The position numbers and the translations under genes are program-made. Below, in pieces: positions 1 through 4,764 of a stretch of 5,857 nt of DNA. Source of the DNA: Actinomycetota bacterium. Lineage in GTDB: Bacteria; Actinomycetota; Actinomycetes; Propionibacteriales; Nocardioidaceae. How positions within the stretch are numbered: position 1 is the first letter of the stretch; every line of letters begins with the position of its first letter. The notes beneath the pieces were generated by a model, which was not told the origin of the DNA, did no database searches, and worked only from the letters and a program-made list of their open reading frames with translations. The stretch covers positions 1-5,857 of the forward strand of contig WLIH01000198.1 of assembly GCA_009702305.1 (NCBI GenBank). The letters are read 5' to 3'.

Positions 1-218
1 CGCAGCCGCTTGGCGACCGCGAAGCCGTCCATGCCGGGCATGTTGACGTCGAGGGTGGTGATCAGGGGGTTGTGCACCCGCACCGCCTCGACGCCGGACG
101 GACCGTCCTCGGCGAGCACCGTGCGGAACCCCGACTGGGTCAGGACGATGTCGATCAGGTCTCGTACGTCTGGATCGTCCTCGATGATGACGGCGGTCCA
201 GTCGTTGCCGGCTTCCAT
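1..218 (-). CDS. Response regulator, receiver domain (partial, C-terminus beyond window)
   Basis: This is the N-terminal part of a two-component response regulator; 72 complete codons lie in the window. The receiver domain is phosphorylated on Asp by a sensor kinase and controls an output domain, which is not visible here. Seen directly: an acidic cluster E13-D14-D15 after the first hydrophobic strand (TAVIIEDD), which is the usual Mg2+-binding site; the phospho-acceptor D57 in TLDVNMPGMDGF; and the conserved MPGMDG loop. The ATG at 218-216 is preceded by AGGG with about 7 nt spacing and by a TAGGGT box 6 nt upstream, so it could be read from a led or a leaderless transcript. It lies 65 bp downstream of the GH6 gene on the same strand, so co-transcription is possible. 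The output type (DNA-binding or other) and cognate kinase cannot be judged from the window. Confidence 0.9.
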   Translation of the reverse strand, partial: MEAGNDWTAVIIEDDPDVRDLIDIVLTQSGFRTVLAEDGPSGVEAVRVHNPLITTLDVNMPGMDGFAVAKRL

Positions 219-230
219 ACCCTCACCCTA
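219..230 (-). promoter_or_regulatory. Candidate -10 box for the response regulator (leaderless geometry)
   Basis: Read on the minus strand, TAGGGT (230-225) fits the actinobacterial TAnnnT -10 pattern and is followed by six bases and then the ATG. A transcript starting about 7 nt after the box would begin at the A of the start codon. No convincing -35 hexamer is visible 16-19 bp upstream. The same bases include AGGG, which could instead serve as a Shine-Dalgarno sequence, so the promoter reading is tentative. Confidence 0.35.
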
Positions 231-234
231 ACGA

Positions 235-250
235 ACCCCAGGGGTCCTGG
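235..250. repeat. Short overlapping inverted repeats in the GH6-response regulator gap
   Basis: ACCCC-A-GGGGT (235-245) and CCAGG-GGT-CCTGG (238-250) are perfect 5-bp-arm dyads that overlap. They lie between the GH6 stop and the response regulator start. They could be a weak GH6 terminator (there is no U-run) or an operator for the regulator gene. The arms are short and chance is a real possibility. Confidence 0.2.
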
Positions 251-283
251 TGACCACATGGTCGAGCCAGCGTCGAGCAGCGC

Positions 284-1315
284 TCACCAGCCGGCGGCGC
301 GGGCCTGCGCGAAGGCGCGCGTGGGCCAGAACTCCCCTGCCGGTGGACCCCCGTGGCAGTCGCCGTCGCTCTCGCCGGGAGGCTTGATCCACAGGTAGGC
401 GTCGAGATCGGTGTCGTCGTCGACGAAGCCCGGCAGGTCGCCCAGCGCACGCCCGGGCGGGTTGCACCAGTCCTCGGTCGAGCCGTTGCCGTTGCGGCCC
501 CGGTCGGTGACCCAGTGAGCGCCGCCGAGCAACCGGCTGACGCGTTCGGCGTAGGCGAGCTCGTCGGCGTCGCTCTGATAGTTGGAGACATTGGTCGAGA
601 AGCCGCGCACCCGGTCGACGCCGACCTGCTCGAGCAGACGGGCGACCGTGGCCGCCGGCACCCAGTCGGCGTGGCCCCCGTCGACGTACGTCGCGACGCC
701 GGCGGTCGCCAGCACCCCCACGGCCTCCTCCAGGAGCCTGATCCGCTGCGCGCTGCGTCGGCACTGCACCGTCGAGACGAGGGCGTCGGGCTCGACGACG
801 ACGGCCGCGATCTCGCCGCTCGCCGCGGCGGTCGCGATCTCCTGCACCCACGGCACGTAGTCGCTGACCGAGAGCCCGCCGCTGGAGAAGCCGCCCGTGC
901 AGTCGCGGTCGGGGATGCCGTAGACGACGAAGAGCGGCACCTGCTCGGCGAGGGTCGCGGCCGCGACCACGCCGGCGACGTAGGGACCGACCGCGCCGGG
1001 CGGATACTCCTCCGGGGTCAGCCAGATGCCGGAGGGCACCGCGGCGATCCGGGTGAAGACGTCCGCCTGGTCGGTGTCGCCGTCTGCGGCCGCCTGGCGC
1101 GCCGCCTGCACGGCGTTGGACTCCGGGTCGACGTACTGCGGACGCGCCTCGAAGGGGTTGGCCGGCAGGGGGTCGGGGGCGTAGGGACCGAGGCCCCGCT
1201 CACGGGCGAGCACCAGTCCGGCGCCGGCGACGACCAGGACGACGACCAGCAGAGCGACCAGGATCGGGGAGGCGCGGCGCCGAGCCGGGGGCGGTCGGCC
1301 GGCGTCGTCAGGCAT
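284..1315 (-). CDS. Glycoside hydrolase family 6 protein (endoglucanase/cellobiohydrolase type), membrane-anchored or secreted
   Basis: This 343-residue enzyme probably hydrolyses beta-1,4-glucan outside the cell; GH6 enzymes are inverting. After a basic N-terminus (RRR, 12-14) comes a hydrophobic segment (about 17-36), either a signal peptide with possible cleavage after A37 or an uncleaved anchor; no lipobox Cys is present. The GH6 core follows directly: WLTPEEYP (98-105); VVYGIPDRDC (130-139), holding the Asp equivalent to D175 of Trichoderma Cel6A at D138; VVEPDAL (173-179), with the likely general acid D177; YVDGGHADW (210-218); TDRGRNGNG (270-278); WCNPPGRALG (283-292); and WIKPPGESDG (309-318), with D317 in the proposed base position. 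Its only four Cys (139, 185, 284, 320) match the usual two GH6 disulfides. The protein ends in FAQARAAGW at the normal domain end and has no carbohydrate-binding module. The ATG has no good Shine-Dalgarno sequence; a CATGAT box 6 nt upstream hints at a leaderless start. Substrate (cellulose or a self-made glycan) and endo/exo mode are not decided by sequence. Confidence 0.9.
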   Translation of the reverse strand: MPDDAGRPPPARRRASPILVALLVVVLVVAGAGLVLARERGLGPYAPDPLPANPFEARPQYVDPESNAVQAARQAAADGDTDQADVFTRIAAVPSGIWLTPEEYPPGAVGPYVAGVVAAATLAEQVPLFVVYGIPDRDCTGGFSSGGLSVSDYVPWVQEIATAAASGEIAAVVVEPDALVSTVQCRRSAQRIRLLEEAVGVLATAGVATYVDGGHADWVPAATVARLLEQVGVDRVRGFSTNVSNYQSDADELAYAERVSRLLGGAHWVTDRGRNGNGSTEDWCNPPGRALGDLPGFVDDDTDLDAYLWIKPPGESDGDCHGGPPAGEFWPTRAFAQARAAGW

Positions 1316-1327
1316 GTCCCCATCATG
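1316..1327 (-). promoter_or_regulatory. Candidate -10 box for the GH6 gene (leaderless geometry)
   Basis: On the minus strand CATGAT (1327-1322) is followed by GGGGAC and then the ATG. It differs from TATGAT only at the first base and has the same 6-nt spacing to the start codon as the boxes before the response regulator and GtrA-like genes. One copy of a 10-bp direct repeat (1344-1353) would then overlap the -35 position. The GGGGA is too close to the ATG to be a normal ribosome binding site. Confidence 0.3.
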
Positions 1328-1343
1328 CCGGAGGGCCGAGCAC

Positions 1344-1371
1344 CAACCGGGCGAAGTCGGTCAACCGGGCG
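1344..1371. repeat. 10-bp direct repeat pair, 18-bp period, in the divergent promoter region
   Basis: CAACCGGGCG occurs at 1344-1353 and again, identically, at 1362-1371, with 8 bp between the copies. Read towards the GH6 gene the copies are CGCCCGGTTG. They are centred near -34 and -52 if GH6 transcription starts at its ATG, and near -48 and -30 from a start at about 1396 for the acyltransferase. This layout suits a regulator binding two tandem half-sites, but no known operator was recognised. Confidence 0.35.
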
Positions 1372-1373
1372 CC

Positions 1374-1404
1374 GGATCCGTCCTAGGATTCGCACGACGG
1401 ATCC
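1374..1404. repeat. 9-bp perfect inverted repeat around a -10-like box
   Basis: GGATCCGTC (1374-1382) and GACGGATCC (1396-1404) are exact reverse complements separated by 13 bp. The 8-bp palindrome TCCTAGGA (1381-1388) overlaps the left arm and the spacer, and the spacer contains the TAGGAT box. As DNA this is a plausible operator covering the promoter. As RNA, only transcripts starting upstream of 1374 would fold it. Confidence 0.45.
1384..1389 (+). promoter_or_regulatory. Candidate -10 box for the acyltransferase-maf transcript
   Basis: TAGGAT fits TAnnnT and would place the transcription start near 1396, giving a leader of about 56 nt before the GTG at 1452. No good -35 hexamer is visible around 1360-1366. 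The box sits inside the inverted repeat 1374-1404, so a protein bound there would block it. Confidence 0.35.
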
Positions 1405-1439
1405 CGAGGTGGGTCCCGCACCGTCGCGACGACCGGGTC

Positions 1440-1444
1440 AGGAG
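1440..1444 (+). promoter_or_regulatory. Ribosome binding site that fixes the acyltransferase start
   Basis: AGGAG is followed by 7 nt and then GTG at 1452-1454. This is a near-ideal Shine-Dalgarno arrangement. It favours the GTG over the in-frame ATG at 1314, which would overlap the divergent GH6 start and add 46 low-quality residues that do not look like an acyltransferase N-terminus. Confidence 0.75.
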
Positions 1445-1451
1445 CAACGCA

Positions 1452-2606
1452 GTGGACGCTGGGCGCGAGGTGCAGCCGGCGGTCGCGCCCGGACCGGTCA
1501 CGGAGACCCGGGTCGAGGCGAGCCGCCGTCGCCTGGACCGCCGCTACTTCCCCGAGCTCGACGGCATCCGTGCGGTGTCGATCCTGCTGGTCTTCACCGT
1601 CCACGTCGGCACGCCGTTCTGGGCGCAGGTCAACGGCGGCACCGGTGTCAGCATCTTCTTCGTGCTCAGCGGCTTCCTGATCACGACCCTGGCGTTGCGC
1701 GAGGAGGCCAGCCGTGGCCGTCTGGACCTCCGCGCCTTCTACGTGCGACGGATCTTCCGCATCTACCCGCTCTACTTCACCGTCCTGGCGATGTACGCGG
1801 TCCTGCTGCTCGGCCTGGGCCTCTTCGAGGACCGTCGCGAGGTCTTCATCCGCTCCCTGCCCTACTACCTGGGCTTCATGCCCGAGGTGGTGCGGATCGG
1901 CAACTTCCAGCCGCAGCCGCCGTTCGCCGGCGCGTGGTCGCTCGGCATCGAGGAGAAGTTCTACCTCGTCTGGCCGCTGCTGGGGTTCGCGCTGCTCGCC
2001 GCGCGCTTCCGCCCGAGGATCGCGGTCCTCTGCGTGCTGGTCGTCGGCACCGTCATCGGCACGCTCTTCTCGATCTTCTTCTACATCCTGGCGCCCTATG
2101 CCCTGATCGCGATGGGGTGCGTGGCAGCGGTGCTCGCCCACCGACCCGAGTGGACGGCACGGGTGGCGGTGTTCGCCCGCCCCTGGGTCCTCGCGGCGCT
2201 CCTCGCCGCTCTGGCCGTCATCCAGGTGAGCCTGCCGGCCATCACCGAGGGCATGACCGCCTTCGTGCTGTACGGCGTGCCGGTCACCTTGGCGCTGATC
2301 GGGATCGTCGCCGGCGACGGACCCGTCAATCGCTTCCTCACCCTGCGGCCGTTGGTCTTCCTGGGCCGCATCTCCTACGCCTTCTACCTCTCGCACAACT
2401 TCGGCATCAACGGCGTGCAGCTGGTGCTGCCGAAGACCGAGTTCTTCCAGGGCTTCGTCGCCGTGCCGATCGGCCTGGCCGTGGCGATCGCGATGGCATG
2501 GGTGCTGCACCTGGTGATCGAGCGTCCGATGCTGCGGTGGGGTCACCGGATCACCGCTCGGATGCGCGCCCGCGAGTCCGACGCCTCGCCGGCGGCGGCC
2601 TCGTGA
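1452..2606 (+). CDS. Acyltransferase-3 family membrane protein (OafA/YrhL type)
   Basis: This 384-residue integral membrane protein is expected to transfer an acyl group, commonly acetyl, from a cytoplasmic donor to a glycan or lipid-linked sugar at the membrane. After about 34 hydrophilic residues come the family hallmarks: ELDGIRAVSILLVFTVH (35-51) with the essential-type His51; GVSIFFVLSGFLIT (65-78); FYVRRIFRIYPLYF (96-109), with the Arg-rich RxxR-P motif; WSLGIEEKFYLVWPL (162-176), the WSLxxEExFY motif; SYAFYLSH (308-315); and IERP (356-359) near the C-terminus. Many hydrophobic segments between them fit the usual roughly ten helices. It lacks the C-terminal SGNH hydrolase domain seen in longer relatives, so it is the short form. 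Its TGA overlaps the maf GTG by 4 bp, implying one transcript and coupled translation. The acceptor is unknown; the divergent GH6 gene hints at a glycan, but this is inference. Confidence 0.92.
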   Translation: MDAGREVQPAVAPGPVTETRVEASRRRLDRRYFPELDGIRAVSILLVFTVHVGTPFWAQVNGGTGVSIFFVLSGFLITTLALREEASRGRLDLRAFYVRRIFRIYPLYFTVLAMYAVLLLGLGLFEDRREVFIRSLPYYLGFMPEVVRIGNFQPQPPFAGAWSLGIEEKFYLVWPLLGFALLAARFRPRIAVLCVLVVGTVIGTLFSIFFYILAPYALIAMGCVAAVLAHRPEWTARVAVFARPWVLAALLAALAVIQVSLPAITEGMTAFVLYGVPVTLALIGIVAGDGPVNRFLTLRPLVFLGRISYAFYLSHNFGINGVQLVLPKTEFFQGFVAVPIGLAVAIAMAWVLHLVIERPMLRWGHRITARMRARESDASPAAAS

Positions 2607-3208
2607 GCACCCGGCTGGTGCTCGCCTCGGCCTCGCCCGCGAGGCTGGCGACCCTGCGCAGCGCCGGGGTCGACCCGCTGGTCGTGGTCTCCGGGGTCGA
2701 CGAGTCGGTGCTGGACGGATTGTCGCCGAGCGACCTTGCGCGCGGGCTGGCCGAGCTCAAGTGTGCCGCGGTCGCCGACAGCGACCGAGCGCCCCGCGGG
2801 GCGCTCGTGCTGGGCTGCGACTCCGTGCTCGAGCTCGAGGGCGAAGCGCTCGGCAAGCCGCGGGACGCAGCCGATGCGGTGCGGCGCTGGCAGGCGATGC
2901 GCGGCCGCTCCGGTGTCCTGCAGACCGGTCACTGCCTGCGCGACACCACGACCGGAGAGCAGCTCTCGGCCACGGCGTCGACCACCGTGCACTTCGCCGA
3001 CGTCAGTGACGAGGAGATCGCCGCCTACGTCGCCACCGGCGAGCCGCTGCACGTGGCGGGCGCTTTCACCGTCGACGGCCTCGGGGGTGCCTTCGTCACG
3101 CGGATCGAGGGCGACTTCCACAACGTCGTCGGGGTGAGCCTGCCCTTGCTCAGAGAGCTGCTGGCGGGACTCGGCCACTCCTGGACGGCCCTGTGGTCCC
3201 CTCGCTGA
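2603..3208 (+). CDS. maf: Maf family nucleoside triphosphate pyrophosphatase
   Basis: This 201-residue cytoplasmic enzyme should hydrolyse (d)NTPs to the monophosphate and pyrophosphate. Characterised Maf proteins act on dTTP/UTP and modified pyrimidines, or on 7-methyl-GTP, and are linked to nucleotide clean-up and septum inhibition. Visible motifs: LVLASASPARLATL (5-18), the LASxSPRR signature; VDES (32-35); LAELK (49-53); GCDSVL (71-76), with the catalytic-type Asp73; GKPRD (84-88); and GEPLHVAGAFTVDG (146-159), followed by IEGDFHNVVGVSLPLLREL (168-186). Where E. coli-type Maf proteins have DKAG, this one has HVAG; as I recall, Mycobacterium tuberculosis Rv3282 and other actinobacterial Mafs also differ here, so substrate preference should not be copied from E. 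coli. The GTG start shares four bases with the upstream TGA and lacks a clear Shine-Dalgarno sequence, suggesting translational coupling. Its 3' end overlaps the convergent GtrA-like gene by 59 bp. Confidence 0.92.
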   Translation: MSTRLVLASASPARLATLRSAGVDPLVVVSGVDESVLDGLSPSDLARGLAELKCAAVADSDRAPRGALVLGCDSVLELEGEALGKPRDAADAVRRWQAMRGRSGVLQTGHCLRDTTTGEQLSATASTTVHFADVSDEEIAAYVATGEPLHVAGAFTVDGLGGAFVTRIEGDFHNVVGVSLPLLRELLAGLGHSWTALWSPR

Positions 3209-3698
3209 CCGGACCGTCCTGCGGGGACGCCTCGGGGGGATAGATGTCCCCGAGGTTGATCGGGCGCTTGAAGACGAACGTCCGGAACAGCCAGAACCGT
3301 GCGGCCACGCCGAGCACCAGGCCGATCACGTTGGCCGAGATGTTGTCGGAGTAGGGGTCGTCCAGACCGAGCAGGTCTCGGCTCACGGCCAGGCACAGGA
3401 TCGGGATGCCCATCGTGACCACGTTGATCACCACGAACGCCGAGCGGCCACCGTCGGCGTGCTGCGTGGGCCGCTCGCGGAACGCCCAGCTGCGCGTGCC
3501 GCGGTAGCTGATGAACATGCCGACGGTGTTGGCGATGACGAACGCCAGGATCGGCTGGTCGGCCAGCAGCGCGTGCTCGCCCGTGTTGAACCCGTGGACG
3601 AGCGCGTTGAAGATCAGGAGGGCGATGATCGTGGCCAGGCCGCCGACCGCCAGGAAGCGCCCGGCTTCCGTCAGGAGGCGCTGCCACCGGTCACCCAT
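3150..3698 (-). CDS. GtrA-like family four-helix membrane protein
   Basis: This 182-residue protein has four hydrophobic helices at about 14-35, 48-65, 86-106 and 119-138. The family pattern is visible in RFLAVGG (14-20), ANTVGMFISYRGTRSWAFRE (56-75) and ARFWLFRTFVFKR (133-145), where aromatic and basic residues follow helices 2 and 4. GtrA-like proteins are thought to help move undecaprenyl- or decaprenyl-linked sugars across the membrane for surface polysaccharide modification; the precise substrate here is unknown. A hydrophilic tail of about 37 residues follows the last helix, and its last 19 or so are encoded antisense to the maf 3' end. The ATG at 3698-3696 lacks a Shine-Dalgarno sequence but has TAGCCT six nt upstream, consistent with a leaderless mRNA. 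It lies 37 bp downstream of the sigma-like membrane protein gene, so it could also be co-transcribed with it. Confidence 0.85.
   Translation of the reverse strand: MGDRWQRLLTEAGRFLAVGGLATIIALLIFNALVHGFNTGEHALLADQPILAFVIANTVGMFISYRGTRSWAFRERPTQHADGGRSAFVVINVVTMGIPILCLAVSRDLLGLDDPYSDNISANVIGLVLGVAARFWLFRTFVFKRPINLGDIYPPEASPQDGPVSEGTTGPSRSGRVPPAAL
3230..3255 (+). terminator. GC-rich hairpin just after maf, candidate terminator
   Basis: CCTCGGGG (3230-3237) and CCCCGAGG (3248-3255) form a perfect 8-bp stem with a 10-nt loop. It starts 22 nt after the maf stop and is followed by TTGAT rather than a long U-run. It lies within the GtrA-like coding region (residues about 148-157 on the other strand), so any terminator function is built into the neighbour's codons. 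High-GC actinobacteria often have U-poor terminators, which keeps this plausible but unproven. Confidence 0.45.
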
Positions 3699-3710
3699 GG
3701 GTGAAGGCTA
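3699..3710 (-). promoter_or_regulatory. Candidate -10 box for the GtrA-like gene (leaderless geometry)
   Basis: On the minus strand TAGCCT (3710-3705) fits TAnnnT and is followed by TCACCC and then the ATG. Transcription starting about 7 nt after the box would begin at the start codon. No purine-rich ribosome binding site is present, which supports leaderless translation. No clear -35 hexamer is seen, and the box lies in a 37-bp gap, so read-through from the upstream gene is the alternative. Confidence 0.4.
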
Positions 3711-3735
3711 ACCGGGCCGCTCCCGGGCGAGGCGC

Positions 3736-4689
3736 TCAGCCCGCGAAGATCGGCGGTGTCTCCACGACGATCGGGTCGAGACCCGGCAGCGCGAGCACGA
3801 CGCGGACCTGACCGGTGCCCTGGTCCACCGTGACACCGACGGGCCCCGGCTCGGGCTCCGGCTCCGGCTCCGGCTCGGTGCCAGGTCCGGACGGCGTGCC
3901 CTGGCCCCCGCCGCCGGACGACGGGCCGGGCGAGGGGCTGGACGACGGGTCGGACGACGGGTCGGGCGCCGTCGGCGCGGCGGGGACCGCGACCGGCGCC
4001 AGGACGATCGGGGTGCGCTCCGGGGCGAGGACCGGCTCGAGCCCGGACTCGGTGCCCGGCTCGGCCGCCGGTGCCGGCGCGGCGGGTGACTCCTCGGAGA
4101 GCTCGGTCGGCCCGACGACGGGCGTCCCCGCCGCAGCCGCGGGAGCCGTGTCGGAGCCGAGGTCGACGACCCCGGTCGCGACCGCCGTGACGGCGGCGAT
4201 CACCGCGGCGCCGGCCAGCAGCGCTGCGCCGCGACGCGGACGGCTGGTCACGGACGGCTGGCGGACCGCCTCGACCAGCGGCGCGGAGCGCACGCCGCGC
4301 GAGAGGGTCGCCAGGTGGGCTCCGCCGTCGGCGCCCAGGACCACCGCGGCGATCCACTCGCGGACCTCGCGACGCTGAGCGGCGCGCAGCGTGCTGGCCG
4401 CGCCGTCGGCCATCACCGCGGCGAGCTCCCGGCCCGGGGCGGCGAGACCGGAGTCGGCCGCCTCTACGACCGCGCGGCCGAAGGCGGTCACCGACGACGC
4501 CACCAGAGCGCGAGCGGCGACGTCGCTGATCGCGAGCCGATCGGCCAGGACGGCGGGCTTCTCGACCTCCACCGCGCCGTACCAGAGCGCGATGCGACGC
4601 TCCGGGCTCAGCCGCTCGAACGCGGTCGACCACGCGTCGTGGGCGTTGCCGTCGTGGGGGGTCAGGTCGAACGGGTTCTCGGAGGGCAC
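3736..4689 (-). CDS. Single-pass membrane protein with sigma-region-4-like N-terminus and Pro-rich outer tail
   Basis: This 317-residue protein was not recognised as a named family. Residues about 19-77 (AWSTAFERLSPERRIALWYG, then PAVLADRLAISDVAARAL) resemble the helix-turn-helix of sigma-70 region 4 in ECF factors (AFxxLPERxxxVLW...PAEVAxxLGLSxxAV). Region 2, which binds the -10 and core polymerase, is absent. Residues about 84-140 occupy the place where such ECF factors often carry a zinc-finger anti-sigma-like module, but there is no Cys in the whole protein. Basic residues 150-153 precede one transmembrane helix (about 154-176), giving an N-in topology. The outer part is rich in Pro, Ala, Ser and Glu, with DPSS repeats (243-250), a Gly-run (259-262) and (EP)5 at 272-281, and ends in a short hydrophobic strand-like segment (283-317). 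A membrane-tethered regulator or anti-sigma-like sensor is an inference; a plain structural envelope protein is the alternative. The start is GTG, with only a weak GGA about 7 nt upstream. It sits 75 bp after the acyl-CoA dehydrogenase gene and 37 bp before the GtrA-like gene. Confidence 0.8.
   Translation of the reverse strand: MPSENPFDLTPHDGNAHDAWSTAFERLSPERRIALWYGAVEVEKPAVLADRLAISDVAARALVASSVTAFGRAVVEAADSGLAAPGRELAAVMADGAASTLRAAQRREVREWIAAVVLGADGGAHLATLSRGVRSAPLVEAVRQPSVTSRPRRGAALLAGAAVIAAVTAVATGVVDLGSDTAPAAAAGTPVVGPTELSEESPAAPAPAAEPGTESGLEPVLAPERTPIVLAPVAVPAAPTAPDPSSDPSSSPSPGPSSGGGGQGTPSGPGTEPEPEPEPEPGPVGVTVDQGTGQVRVVLALPGLDPIVVETPPIFAG
3847..3876 (-). repeat. Hexanucleotide repeat encoding (Glu-Pro)5
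   Basis: Five GAGCCN hexamers encode EPEPEPEPEP in the outer tail of the membrane protein; four read GAGCCG and one GAGCCC. Extended, stiff Glu-Pro runs are typical of spacers that hold a domain away from the membrane. The near-identical units make length change by replication slippage likely between strains. Confidence 0.85.
3941..3964 (-). repeat. Two perfect 12-bp tandem units encoding DPSS repeats
   Basis: GACGACGGGTCG (plus-strand reading) occurs twice back to back, with a diverged copy nearby at about 3917. It encodes the DPSS-DPSS part of the disordered outer tail. Together with the Glu-Pro run it shows that this tail grew by small tandem duplications. Confidence 0.75.
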
Positions 4690-4764
4690 GTCGGTCCAAC
4701 GCCCCCTGCGACGCCGCGCTAGCCGTGACGTCGAGCACGTCTGGACCAGTCGCCCGCCGGTGGC

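Noticed and set aside
1359..1364. TTGACC on the minus strand as a -35 element for GH6
   Set aside because: No TAnnnT box lies 16-19 bp downstream of it, and the better -10 candidate (1322-1327) is more than 30 bp away.
1314..1451. Extension of the acyltransferase to an in-frame ATG at 1314
   Set aside because: It would overlap the GH6 start, cross the repeats and -10-like box, and ignore the strong AGGAG placed 7 nt before the GTG at 1452.
1383..2546. Long minus-strand open frame antisense to the acyltransferase
   Set aside because: Its His/Gln/Asp/Glu/Arg-rich, domain-free composition is the usual mirror of a hydrophobic membrane protein gene; the plus-strand frame carries all family motifs.
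353..2602. A stop-free plus-strand frame running from antisense of GH6 through the acyltransferase region into maf, reading as one very long protein
   Set aside because: Only the part from the GTG at 2603 matches a family. The upstream part is Arg/Gly/Ala/Pro-rich, lies antisense to GH6 and out of frame with the acyltransferase, and reflects the scarcity of stops in GC-rich DNA.
4727..4741. Small inverted repeat GACGT-CGAGC-ACGTC in the gap between the acyl-CoA dehydrogenase and the sigma-like gene
   Set aside because: Arms are only 5 bp, there is no U-run and no -10/-35 context; chance is likely in GC-rich DNA.
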